64,000 nt of DNA from Labedella phragmitis (GTDB lineage Bacteria > Actinomycetota > Actinomycetes > Actinomycetales > Microbacteriaceae). Shown in pieces: positions 9,934 to 18,044 of the stretch (its first letter is position 1; each line of letters opens with the position of its first letter). The stretch is taken from positions 42,112-106,111 of the forward strand of contig NZ_RZNB01000008.1 of the NCBI RefSeq assembly GCF_004078635.1, in the 5' to 3' direction. The notes beneath the pieces are model-generated. The model was not told where the DNA came from. It saw only the letters and a list, made by a program, of their open reading frames with translations, and did no database searches. Made by a program: the position numbers and the translations under genes.

Positions 9934-11037
9934 TCACTTCTCCTCTCGGACGCGCGGATCGAGCCACACGTAGACGGAATCCGCGATGAGGTTCGCGAGG
10001 AGGACGGTGAGAGTGACGAGGAGGAAGACCCCTTGCATGACCGGGTAGTCACGCTTCTGCAGAGCCGAGAACAGCAGGTAGCCGATGCCGGGGTAGCTGA
10101 AGACGATCTCGGTCAGGAGCGCACCGCCGACGACACCTCCGAGCGCCATTGCGAATCCCGTGAACTGCGGGAGCATCGCGTTGCGCGCCGCGTACCGCCA
10201 CCGCACGCGAGCGGGTGAGAGTCCCTTCGCCTGAGCGAGCAGGACGTAGTCCTCGCGCACCGTCGTGACGGTCATGTTCCGCATGCCGAGCATCCACCCG
10301 CCGAACGCGGAGAAGACGATCGTCGCCGCCGGAAGAATGCCGTATTGGAGCACGCTCCCGATGAACGCGGGCTCGAAGGCGATCACGAGATTCGGGTCGT
10401 ACCCGCCCGACAACGGGAACCACCCCCACAGGAATCCGAAGAGCCAGAGCGCGAGGAGAGCGACCCAGAAGTAGGGGACAGAGGACAGGAAGGTCGTGAG
10501 CGGCGTGAGGATGGCGTCGAAACGCGATCCGGCTCGCCAGCCCGCTGCCACACCGAGCGCGGTTCCGAGAATGAAGGAGAGCACGGTCGTGGTGCCGACG
10601 AGCAGGAGAGTCCACGGCAGCCCGGCGGCGACGAGCTCCGCGACCGGGACGGGGAAGTTGACGATCGAGAGGCCGAGATCGAACCGTGCGAGCTGCCCGA
10701 GATAGGCGATGTACTGCTCGAAGAGGCTGTCGTCCGGGTTGCCGAAGAGACCCTGGATCGACACGAGCGTCGCGGGAGGCAGCGCTTGCCCGCTGACGCG
10801 CTCGAGCTGGTCGATGATGGCCGCCGACGGGTCACCCGGCATGAGCCGCGGGATGACGAAGTTGAGCGTGATCGCCGACCATCCGGCGACGAGGTAGAAG
10901 CCGAGCCGACGAGCGAGGAAGGCCCCCTTCCGCCTCCCGCTCCGCTTCCGGTCTCGGTTCCGATCGTGGCGGGCGCTCGTCTCCACGGCCCCGGTCGCCG
11001 CTGCGGCCGGTCCCGTCGCGCCGGTCGTCGCGGTCAT
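9934..11037 (-). CDS. ABC transporter permease (OppB/DppB type)
   Basis: A 367-residue permease. An unusual hydrophilic N-terminal leader of about 40 residues (Ala/Thr/Arg-rich) precedes the first helix (ARRLGFYLVAGWSAITLNFV), then a large periplasmic loop (RLMPGDPSAAIIDQLERVS) typical of DppB, and five further helices. The EAA loop is near REDYVLLAQAKGLSPARVRW. It closes the channel with the DppC-type permease. ATG 11037 overlaps the stop of the substrate-binding protein gene (ATGA). Confidence 0.92.
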   Translation of the reverse strand: MTATTGATGPAAAATGAVETSARHDRNRDRKRSGRRKGAFLARRLGFYLVAGWSAITLNFVIPRLMPGDPSAAIIDQLERVSGQALPPATLVSIQGLFGNPDDSLFEQYIAYLGQLARFDLGLSIVNFPVPVAELVAAGLPWTLLLVGTTTVLSFILGTALGVAAGWRAGSRFDAILTPLTTFLSSVPYFWVALLALWLFGFLWGWFPLSGGYDPNLVIAFEPAFIGSVLQYGILPAATIVFSAFGGWMLGMRNMTVTTVREDYVLLAQAKGLSPARVRWRYAARNAMLPQFTGFAMALGGVVGGALLTEIVFSYPGIGYLLFSALQKRDYPVMQGVFLLVTLTVLLANLIADSVYVWLDPRVREEK

Positions 11038-12680
11038 TCGGCCGGCTCGAGGGACTGCAGCGTGAGGATGGTGTCCGGACCGAGGCTCGGGAAGGGCACG
11101 GCGTCGAAGTCCTCCGGCGTCGGCCATCCGGTCCAGTTGGAGGCGTTCACGTCGACGAACCAGTAGGAGTTGTAGAGGGGACTGAACGGCACCTCCTCGA
11201 CGACGATGTGCTGCATCTGCTTGCCGAGCTCCTTGAGGGCGTCCTCGTCGGAGGCTTCCGTCATGGCAGCGAGGATCGCGTCCGTCTCGGGATCGTCCCA
11301 CCGGCCGATGTTCGTCGCCGCGGCCTCCCCGATCGGCTCGACGTAGCGGCTGTCCAGGAAGCTGTAGACCCCGTAGACACCGGCGCCTCCCGTCGTCGCG
11401 ATCGTGAGGTCGAAGTCGCCTGTCTTCTGCTGGTCGTAGAGAGTGGCACCGGGTGCTCCGGCCGGCGCCACGGAGATCCCCAGCACGTCCTTCCAGGAGT
11501 TGATCATGATGTCGGCGTAGGCGTTCCAGCCGAAGTCCTGATTGAACGAGAGCCGCGGCGTGTAGGTCTCGCCGTCCTTCACGAGTGCTCCATCGACGAC
11601 CTCGAAGCCGCTCGCGACGAGGGCGGCCCGGGCGGCGTCGGCGTCCACCTCCTGGACGACGCCCGCGTAGTCCTCGGCGAGCCAGTCCTCGTAGATCTGG
11701 TCGACGAGTCCGGTAGGTCCCGCCTCCGTGCCCGGGCGGTTGAGTGTCGCCGTGATGTCGGACCTCGGGATCGACAGGGCGAGAGCCTTGCGGAGGTTCA
11801 CATCGTCGAAGGGGGCGCGAGCGGTGTTGTACATCATGGAGTACGCCCCACCGGTCGCGTACAACTGGTACAGGTTCGTCTCGGGGGCCTTCGCCACGAA
11901 CTCCTCCTCGGCGCCGGCCCACGACGCCGGCGCCCAGTCGACGTCGCCGCGCAGCAACTGCGCCTTCACCGTCTCCGCATTGGTCGCGAGGATCTTGAGG
12001 TAGGTCATAGGCATCTCGCCGCCCCAGTAGTCGTCCCGGGCTTCGAGCGTCACCTGCTGGGAGGCGAACGCGTCGAGAACGAACGGCCCGGTGCCGATCG
12101 GTTCGGGGTTCGTCCACGTGGTCAGGTCCTGCTCCGACCAGATGTGCTCGGGCACGATCGGCAGTGAACTCGAGGCGAACTGGTTGAGCGCGGCGAACGA
12201 GGGCGAGTCGAAGCCGATCTCGACCGTATCGTCATCGATCTTCTCCACCGTCGTGTAGGTGACCCCCGCGAGGTTCAACTCGGGTCGGTCGAGCGGAAGG
12301 GTGAGCGAATACGCCACATCGTCCGCGTCCATCGGCTCGCCGTCTGAGAACGTGACGTCGTCACGGACGTCGATCGTGAGGGTCGTGCCGTTCTCGTCGA
12401 AGGTGAGCGCGTCAGCGAGCCATGGCTTCACGACGGCGCCGTCGCTGTAATCGATGCGGGCGAGCGGTTCGTAGATGAGTTCGGCGTTGGGCGCCTTCTC
12501 CGTCGCCGGACCGAGCACGTTGTAGTTGCGGACGTACGTCGTGCCGCCGTCCGACTTCCCGAAGACGATCGTGTCGACGCGCTGGTTCGACGCGCTCGTG
12601 CTCGGGGCGCACGCGCTGACGCCGAGGGCGAGCGAGAGGGCCGTCGCGACCGCGAGAGTCCGAGTAGTGGTCTTGCGCAT
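11034..12680 (-). CDS. ABC transporter substrate-binding lipoprotein (SBP family 5)
   Basis: A 548-residue extracellular binding protein of the Dpp/Opp type (SBP_bac_5). The signal peptide ends at the lipobox LGVSAC (Cys about residue 25). Conserved family parts include LTFDENGTTLTIDVRDDVTF, DADDVAYSL and GTGPFVLDAF. ATG 12680 has AAAGGAGACAGG directly upstream, so the start is secure. It is the first gene of the operon and probably sets substrate range. Given the GH5 and LacI partners, an oligosaccharide (for example a beta-glucan fragment) is more likely than a peptide; this is inferred from context only. Confidence 0.93.
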   Translation of the reverse strand: MRKTTTRTLAVATALSLALGVSACAPSTSASNQRVDTIVFGKSDGGTTYVRNYNVLGPATEKAPNAELIYEPLARIDYSDGAVVKPWLADALTFDENGTTLTIDVRDDVTFSDGEPMDADDVAYSLTLPLDRPELNLAGVTYTTVEKIDDDTVEIGFDSPSFAALNQFASSSLPIVPEHIWSEQDLTTWTNPEPIGTGPFVLDAFASQQVTLEARDDYWGGEMPMTYLKILATNAETVKAQLLRGDVDWAPASWAGAEEEFVAKAPETNLYQLYATGGAYSMMYNTARAPFDDVNLRKALALSIPRSDITATLNRPGTEAGPTGLVDQIYEDWLAEDYAGVVQEVDADAARAALVASGFEVVDGALVKDGETYTPRLSFNQDFGWNAYADIMINSWKDVLGISVAPAGAPGATLYDQQKTGDFDLTIATTGGAGVYGVYSFLDSRYVEPIGEAAATNIGRWDDPETDAILAAMTEASDEDALKELGKQMQHIVVEEVPFSPLYNSYWFVDVNASNWTGWPTPEDFDAVPFPSLGPDTILTLQSLEPAE

Positions 12681-12734
12681 TCCTGTCTCCTTTGACTGGA
12701 TCGCCGCCGAACGACAGCGTGCGAACGAGCGCCG

Positions 12735-12797
12735 GTGCTCATTCGTATGACCGACCACGGACACCGTACTGCGGCCGGTGGTACTACGTATGAGCAC
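12735..12797. promoter_or_regulatory. Inverted repeat in operon promoter region
   Basis: GTGCTCATTCGTATGAC (12735-12751) and GTACTACGTATGAGCAC (12781-12797) are inverted copies of each other at 14 of 17 positions, 29 bases apart, 55-117 bases upstream of the operon start. They are good candidates for the operators of the LacI protein encoded at 5,857-6,912. Confidence 0.5.
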
Positions 12798-12927
12798 GAC
12801 CATAACGAGAGCCTTTCGTCGCTGTCAAGAGTCGAGTCGGCGGCGCGGGGCGGACGAGGCTCGGCGGACGACTGGCGACGAGCGAGAGGCCCCGGTGGCG
12901 CGGTCGTCGCGCCGGTAGGGTGGCGAT

Positions 12928-13449
12928 ATGGCCACGAGACGCGGCACCGCGACCGCTGAGGGTGAACCCGGTGCGCGCGCCGAGCGCCTCAAGGAGCGCG
13001 TCTACGTCACCTTCACGAGCCTCGCGGTCGTCCTCGCGCTCGTGTCGCACGCGCACGACACCACGCCGGGCGAAGCCGCCACGACGCTGCTCATCGCCGT
13101 GGTCGGCACCCTCCTCGCCGTCTTCGTCGCGGACTTCGTCTCGCACATCGCGGCCCACGAGGCCATGCCGACGTCCGACGAGCTGCGCCACATGGCCGGC
13201 GTGAGCATGGGCGCCGTCACGGTCCTCGTGCTGCCGCTCGTCTTCCTCGGGCTCGCGGCCCTCGACGTGTGGACGGTGCTCGCCGCGCTCCGGGCGAGCG
13301 CCGTCGCCCTCATCGTGAGCCTCGTCGCCATCGGTTTCCTCGCCGTTCGTCGGGTGAAGCTGCCGGTCGGGCAACGCCTCATCGTCCTGCTCGCCGAGGC
13401 TGTGCTCGGCCTCGCGGTCATCGGGCTCGAACTCCTCGCGCACGGCTGA
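12928..13449 (+). CDS. Four-helix membrane protein, function unknown
   Basis: A 173-residue integral membrane protein. After a charged front (about 25 residues) there are four hydrophobic segments: about residues 27-42, 53-70, 91-113 and 122-140, with a fifth candidate at the C-terminus (LIVLLAEAVLGLAVIGLELL). HAHDTTPGEAA and DFVSHIAAHEAMP contain His residues between helices. I recognise no family. ATG 12928 follows GTAGGGTGGCGAT. It is divergent from the ABC operon and followed by a lipoprotein gene 71 bp downstream. Confidence 0.75.
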   Translation: MATRRGTATAEGEPGARAERLKERVYVTFTSLAVVLALVSHAHDTTPGEAATTLLIAVVGTLLAVFVADFVSHIAAHEAMPTSDELRHMAGVSMGAVTVLVLPLVFLGLAALDVWTVLAALRASAVALIVSLVAIGFLAVRRVKLPVGQRLIVLLAEAVLGLAVIGLELLAHG

Positions 13450-13520
13450 GGCCCAACGCGCCCTCGCCGCGCTGACCGCTTCCGGCACCCTCCCGCTGCA
13501 GGGCATGCCAGGATCGACGC

Positions 13521-14414
13521 ATGACGGTGGAACGGCGCGGGTCCCTCTCCCGGAGCATCGTGCTCGCCCTGTCGACCCTCCTCCTGGTGCCGGGGTGCGC
13601 GCTCGTGCCGATCGCCCCTGGCGGCCCCGGCGGTCCGACGGCCCCGCCGTCCTCCTCGTCGACCGTCGAGCTCGAGGAGGAGCTCGAGCGGTTGCCCGGC
13701 GTCGACGCCGTCGAGTCCTTCGACGGGCTCGTCGTGGTGTCCGTCACGGCCACGGCCGACGACGGCGACGTGCTTCTGATCGGGGCGGCGGCGCACGCAC
13801 TCGCGACGGCACTCGCCGGTGACGCGATCGTCGATCTCGTCCGCGCGGGCGCCGGTTACGACGCGGATCTCGACACGATGACGGAGGATCCGTGGCGGGT
13901 CACGGTTCATCCGACGGAGGACGTCGAGCGAGTCCTCACCGGCGTGCTCAGGGTCGAGGGCCTGCCGGGAGTGCGCTCGACCGTCGTCTCCGGCGGATGG
14001 GCGTCCGTGCGGATCGACCCGGCCGTCGACTTCGGCGACACGTTCGGTGAGATCGCCGCGACGTACCCCTTCTCGGACGGCGCGTCCTACAGTCAGGGGT
14101 CGGGCGAGCACCTCATGATCGTGCACGTCCCGGAGCGCACCACAGTCGAGGCGATCCAGACGATCGCGGGCATCGCCGCCGAGTACCCGACCGCCGAGTT
14201 CATCCTCCAGTCGCCGACCGAGGGACCGATGTGGCCGCAGCTCCTCGTCGCGCATCTCGACGCCGAACAGGGGGCCGCCCTCGACGCGCGGCTTCGCGAA
14301 CCGGACCTCGCGGACGCCGACCCGGAGGGCTTCGCGCAGCAGTTCCAACTCACGGTCGTGGGTCCGGACGGGCCGACGTACATCGCCGGGACACTCGGCG
14401 ACGTGCCGAGATGA
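13521..14414 (+). CDS. Putative lipoprotein, function unknown
   Basis: A 297-residue exported protein. The N-terminus has a hydrophobic stretch (IVLALSTLLLVPGC) ending in a possible lipobox, with Pro in an unusual place, then a Gly/Pro/Ser linker. The body alternates short beta/alpha units (VEELLERLPGVDAVESFDGLVVVSVTA-like, then VERVLTGVLRVEGLPGV, then VEAIQTIAGIAAEYP), suggesting three repeats of a small ferredoxin-like fold; I do not know the family. ATG 13521 has AGGA 8 bases upstream. It lies directly before the ammonium transporter gene but has its own start signals. Confidence 0.7.
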   Translation: MTVERRGSLSRSIVLALSTLLLVPGCALVPIAPGGPGGPTAPPSSSSTVELEEELERLPGVDAVESFDGLVVVSVTATADDGDVLLIGAAAHALATALAGDAIVDLVRAGAGYDADLDTMTEDPWRVTVHPTEDVERVLTGVLRVEGLPGVRSTVVSGGWASVRIDPAVDFGDTFGEIAATYPFSDGASYSQGSGEHLMIVHVPERTTVEAIQTIAGIAAEYPTAEFILQSPTEGPMWPQLLVAHLDAEQGAALDARLREPDLADADPEGFAQQFQLTVVGPDGPTYIAGTLGDVPR

Positions 14415-14428
14415 TGCCTGTGGAATCT

Positions 14429-14467
14429 GTAACAACCGCGAAACACGGTCGCGACAACGGCTGAAAC
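14429..14467 (+). promoter_or_regulatory. GlnR-type binding site upstream of ammonium transporter
   Basis: GTAAC-N6-GAAAC-N6-GCGAC-N7-GAAAC runs from 14,429 to 14,467. The first half is a perfect match to the a/b-site pattern known for actinobacterial GlnR (gTnAC-N6-GaAAC); the second half has one substitution and one extra spacer base. It ends 62 bp upstream of the transporter start and predicts nitrogen control of the gene. Confidence 0.65.
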
Positions 14468-14529
14468 ATGAGTCCGACACCATGTGAGCACGCGTCAAGT
14501 AGCGCGTTAGCGAATTAGGGGTCTTCTCA

Positions 14530-15795
14530 ATGGATCAAGGAAATACTGCGTTCATTCTGATCGCTGCCGCCCTCGTGCTGCTCATGACACCGGGCCTGGC
14601 GTTCTTCTACGGTGGTCTCGTCAAGGCGAAGAGCGTCATCAGCATGATGATGATGAGCTTCGGTGCGCTCGGGCTCATCGGTGTCCTCTGGGTGCTCTAC
14701 GGGTACGCGATCGCGTTCCCGGGCGCCGAGGGCACGCTCTTCCCGTGGGCGATCGACGGCGGTGCTCTCGGGCTCTCGAACGTGCTCGAGACGCCGGAGG
14801 ACGCGGCCTACCCGCCGCTCGCCTTTGTCGCCTTCCAGGCGACGTTCGCGATCCTCACCGTCGCCCTCGTGTCCGGTGCGATCGCCGACCGTGCGAAGTT
14901 CGGTGCGTGGATGGTCTTCGCGGGAGTGTGGGCGACCCTCGTCTACTTCCCCGTCGCGAGCTGGGTCTTCAACTTCGGCCTCGCCGATGACGGCTCCTTC
15001 GCGTACGGCGGCTGGATCACCCACGGTCTGCAGGACGTCTTCGGCGTCGGCGCGATCGACTTCGCCGGTGGAACCGCCGTTCACATCAACGCCGGTGCCG
15101 CGGCCCTCGCCCTGGCTCTCGTCCTCGGTCGTCGCGTCGGCTTCCAGAAGGGCGTGCACGTCCCCCACAACCCGCCGTTCGTGCTCCTCGGCGCCGGTCT
15201 GCTCTGGTTCGGCTGGTTCGGCTTCAACGCCGGCTCCGAGCTCGCGGCCGACGGCACCGCGGCCCTCGCGTTCGTCAACACGATCGCGGCTCCCGCCGCC
15301 GCGCTCCTCGCCTGGCTGCTCGTCGAGAAGATCAAGGACGGCAAGCCCACCTCGATCGGCGCCGCGTCCGGTGCCGTCGCGGGCCTCGTCGCGATCACCC
15401 CGGCGTGCGCCTCGCTCGACCCGATCTGGGCGATCGTCCTCGGCCTCATCGCCGGTGCCGTCTGCTGCCTCGCGATCGACCTCAAGTTCAAGCTCGGCTT
15501 CGACGACTCGCTCGACGTCGTGGGCATCCACCTCGTCGGCGGCCTCATCGGAACGCTGTACCTCGGCTTCTTCGCCCGTGGCACCGGCCTCTTCATGGGC
15601 GGCGACGCGTCGCAGCTCATCGTCCAGGCGATCGCGGCCTTCGCGGTCCTCGCCTACTCGTTCGTCCTCGCGTTCGTCATCGGCTGGGTCATCCAGAAGA
15701 CGATGGGCTTCCGTGTGAAGAACGAGGACGAGCTCGCGGGCATCGACACGGTCGTCCACGGCGAAGAGGGCTACGTCCTCTCCGACGGTCGCTAG
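14530..15795 (+). CDS. amt: Ammonium transporter (Amt family)
   Basis: A 421-residue Amt/MEP channel that imports ammonium. Eleven hydrophobic helices are visible. Family marks include TPGLAFFYGGLVKAKS (about residues 19-34), DFAGGTAVHINAGAAALAL (central His), WFGWFGFNAGSE, the conserved GVAGLVAITPACA-like region and FDDSLDVVGIHLVGG (second pore His). Length fits. The start ATG 14530 follows TAGGGG at about 8 bases. No glnK gene follows; a strong terminator closes the transcript. A GlnR-type box upstream predicts induction under nitrogen limitation. Confidence 0.96.
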   Translation: MDQGNTAFILIAAALVLLMTPGLAFFYGGLVKAKSVISMMMMSFGALGLIGVLWVLYGYAIAFPGAEGTLFPWAIDGGALGLSNVLETPEDAAYPPLAFVAFQATFAILTVALVSGAIADRAKFGAWMVFAGVWATLVYFPVASWVFNFGLADDGSFAYGGWITHGLQDVFGVGAIDFAGGTAVHINAGAAALALALVLGRRVGFQKGVHVPHNPPFVLLGAGLLWFGWFGFNAGSELAADGTAALAFVNTIAAPAAALLAWLLVEKIKDGKPTSIGAASGAVAGLVAITPACASLDPIWAIVLGLIAGAVCCLAIDLKFKLGFDDSLDVVGIHLVGGLIGTLYLGFFARGTGLFMGGDASQLIVQAIAAFAVLAYSFVLAFVIGWVIQKTMGFRVKNEDELAGIDTVVHGEEGYVLSDGR

Positions 15796-15820
15796 TCACA
15801 CCGCTTCACGTACCGCGAAA

Positions 15821-15854
15821 CGCGGGTCCGGCTTTCGAGCCGGGCCCGCGTTTT
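15821..15854 (+). terminator. Rho-independent terminator after amt
   Basis: CGCGGGTCCGGCT (15821-15833) and AGCCGGGCCCGCG (15838-15850) pair across a TTCG tetraloop with one G-U pair, followed by TTTT. It is a classic terminator 26 bp after the transporter stop. Confidence 0.92.
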
Positions 15855-15917
15855 GTGTTGTGAGCATTCACCTCGGCGTGAAATGAACACAAACAAACAT
15901 AAGTTAACGTCCCGTGA

Positions 15918-15930
15918 CCGAAACGTTACC
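15918..15930. promoter_or_regulatory. Possible LacI-type operator upstream of sugar importer genes
   Basis: CCGAAACGTTACC is an imperfect palindrome centred on ACGT, similar in form to operators of LacI-family regulators. It lies about 125 bp upstream of the first permease gene. Several A/T-rich motifs nearby (AAGTTAACGT) make this the likely promoter region. Confidence 0.35.
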
Positions 15931-16051
15931 GACCGCGATTGACCCTGTCGGGGTGGAGCCGCGATGCTGGGTCGAGTCGATCGCGGCCACCGCCGCTTCA
16001 TTCGGGCCCGACTGCCCCTCAGAGCCGAGGAAAGCCTCACACGGACGTGAC

Positions 16052-16996
16052 ATGACAACAGCACCCGAGTTAACACAAGCGAACAAAAGTCACACCAAGT
16101 CTCTGCGTGCCTCGCTCTCATCGAAGCCCCAGCGCCTCGGGGACGGGATCTTCGCGATCCTCCTCGTCGTGCCCGGGCTCGCGCTCATGGCCGTGGTGGT
16201 CGCCTACCCCCTCGTCTCCGCACTCGTCACGGCCTTCTTCAAGCAGAGCCTCGTCCTTCCCGGACGTGAGTTCGTGGGCCTGCAGAACATCATCGACGTC
16301 CTGCAGGGGAACTTCTTCCAGCTGCTCCAGCAGACACTCGTCTTCACGCTCGGGACCACGATCGCCCCGTTCGTCATCGGCTTCGCCCTCGCGCTCGCCC
16401 TCAACACGCAGATCCGCGGCACGAAGATCATGCGTGGACTCATGCTCATCCCGTGGCTCGTCCCGGGCGTCGTCGTCTCGTTCCTCTGGATGTGGATCTT
16501 CAACGCCAACTACGGCGTCATGAACGCGATCCTCGAGCCGTTCGGCATCGAGCCGCAGGCGTGGCTGGCCCAGCCGGGAACCGCGATGTTCGCGGTCATC
16601 GTCGCGAAGACGTGGCAGTCGTTCCCCTGGATGATGGTCATGCTCCTCGCCGGACTCCAGACGGTCCCGCGTGAGCTGCACGAGGCCGCCGAGATGGACG
16701 GCGCCGGGACCATCCGCCGCTTCTTCTCCATCACCGTGCCGCAGCTCTCCGGCATCATCGGGCTCGTCGTCCTCCTCGAGTTCATCTGGAACTTCCAGCA
16801 CTTCGACATCATCTACGTCCTGACGGGCGGGGGACCGGCCGGAACCACGGAGACGTTCGCGACCTCCGTGTACGAGACGGCGTTCCATGGCTTCGACCTC
16901 GGTCGAGCCGGCGCGCTCGGGCTCCTCTGGCTCGTCCTCCTCATGGCGCTCGTCGTCGTCTACGTCCGATTCTCCGAGAAGGGAGAGAAGCGATGA
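16052..16996 (+). CDS. Carbohydrate ABC transporter permease (MalF/UgpA type)
   Basis: A 314-residue permease of the CUT1 sugar-importer class. Six helices are visible, the first at FAILLVVPGLALMAVVVAYPLV minus its ends (about residues 32-52), and a typical EAA loop, ELHEAAEMDGAGTIRRFFSI (about 210-229). The ATG at 16052 is chosen because the family begins shortly before the first helix; the longer in-frame start at 15,914 would add a non-family leader across the promoter region. No clear ribosome site precedes it. It pairs with the permease at 16,993, which it overlaps by ATGA. Confidence 0.9.
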   Translation: MTTAPELTQANKSHTKSLRASLSSKPQRLGDGIFAILLVVPGLALMAVVVAYPLVSALVTAFFKQSLVLPGREFVGLQNIIDVLQGNFFQLLQQTLVFTLGTTIAPFVIGFALALALNTQIRGTKIMRGLMLIPWLVPGVVVSFLWMWIFNANYGVMNAILEPFGIEPQAWLAQPGTAMFAVIVAKTWQSFPWMMVMLLAGLQTVPRELHEAAEMDGAGTIRRFFSITVPQLSGIIGLVVLLEFIWNFQHFDIIYVLTGGGPAGTTETFATSVYETAFHGFDLGRAGALGLLWLVLLMALVVVYVRFSEKGEKR

Positions 16997-17925
16997 CCAG
17001 TACAGCGCTCCCTCCGGCACCGTCATCCCCCGAGACCATGCCCGCCGCCCCGGCGAAGGTGTCCCGACCGCGTCGTCGTGCCGCCTCCGCACTCCGTTCC
17101 GAACGCCCCTCGGTGCGATTGAGCGCCTGGATCGCGGTCATCGTGTGCGGCGGCTTCGCACTCCTGCCGGTCTACTGGCTGCTCGCGACCTCGCTCACCC
17201 CGCGAGATCAGGTCTTCTCCTATCCGCCGAAACTGATCCCGACCGAGATCACGCTCGACGCGTACACGTCGCTCTTCGCCAACCCGCAGCTGTTCACGTA
17301 CCTCCAGAACAGCATCATCGTGTCGGTGGTCACCGCGGTCCTCTCCGTGTTCGTGTCCGCCTACATGGGCTACTCGTTCTCGAAGTTCCGCTACCGGGGG
17401 CGCCGCCAGCTCATGTACTTCGTCCTCGCCTCGCAGATGTTCCCGCAAGCACTCCTCCTCGTGACGCTCTACAGCGTGTTCAGCGCCTACGGCCTCCTCA
17501 ACACGTACACGGCGCTCGTGCTCTCGTTCACGACATTCACGCTTCCCCTGTGCGTCTGGATGCTCAAGGGCTTCTTCGACACGATCCCCGACGAGCTCAT
17601 CGAGGCTGCTCGCGTCGACGGCGCCTCGCGACTGCGCACCATCCACTCGATCGTGCTGCCGCTCGCGGCCCCCGGCCTCGTCGCCGCCGGCCTGTTCGCG
17701 TTCGTCCGAGGCTGGAACGACTTCATCTTCGCCCTCACCCTGGCCGGACCCGACAAGCAGACCCTGCCTCCGGGCCTCGTGAACACCTACGTCGGTGAGG
17801 CCGCGACGGCCTGGCCGGAGCTCATGGCTGCGTCGCTCGTCGTCTCGCTGCCCGTCGCGATCGCGTTCATGCTCCTCCAGCGCTACCTCGTCAGCGGCAT
17901 GACCGCCGGCGCGGTCAAGGGCTGA
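16993..17925 (+). CDS. Carbohydrate ABC transporter permease (MalG/UgpE type)
   Basis: A 310-residue CUT1 permease. A Pro/Ala-rich cytosolic leader of about 40 residues precedes helix one (IAVIVCGGFALLPVYWLL); the MalG-type motif SFSKFRYRGRRQLMY and the EAA loop ELIEAARVDGASRLRTIHSI are clear. It should form the channel with the preceding permease. The matching ATPase is not in this locus; CUT1 importers often share one MsiK-type ATPase encoded elsewhere. Confidence 0.92.
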   Translation: MTSTALPPAPSSPETMPAAPAKVSRPRRRAASALRSERPSVRLSAWIAVIVCGGFALLPVYWLLATSLTPRDQVFSYPPKLIPTEITLDAYTSLFANPQLFTYLQNSIIVSVVTAVLSVFVSAYMGYSFSKFRYRGRRQLMYFVLASQMFPQALLLVTLYSVFSAYGLLNTYTALVLSFTTFTLPLCVWMLKGFFDTIPDELIEAARVDGASRLRTIHSIVLPLAAPGLVAAGLFAFVRGWNDFIFALTLAGPDKQTLPPGLVNTYVGEAATAWPELMAASLVVSLPVAIAFMLLQRYLVSGMTAGAVKG

Positions 17926-17982
17926 CCGCCGTACCGCACCCGCTGACCGCCGAACCGCACCCGCCGATCGCCCCGCCGCACC
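17921..17982 (+). repeat. 21-bp tandem repeat at permease stop codon
   Basis: GCTGACCGCCGTACCGCACCC (17921-17941) is followed by a copy with one difference (17942-17962) and a diverged third copy (17963-17982). The first unit contains the stop codon of the permease gene, so the repeat probably arose by slippage from the gene end. Confidence 0.8.
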
Positions 17983-18044
17983 ACACTGTTCCGCTTGCAC
18001 GACCTGCTTCTCTCACCATCACCGCCTCGACAAGGAGGACACCC

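Noticed and set aside
15914..16051. Longer N-terminus for the first permease at 16,052
   Set aside because: The extra 46 residues are not permease-like and would cover the probable promoter and operator.
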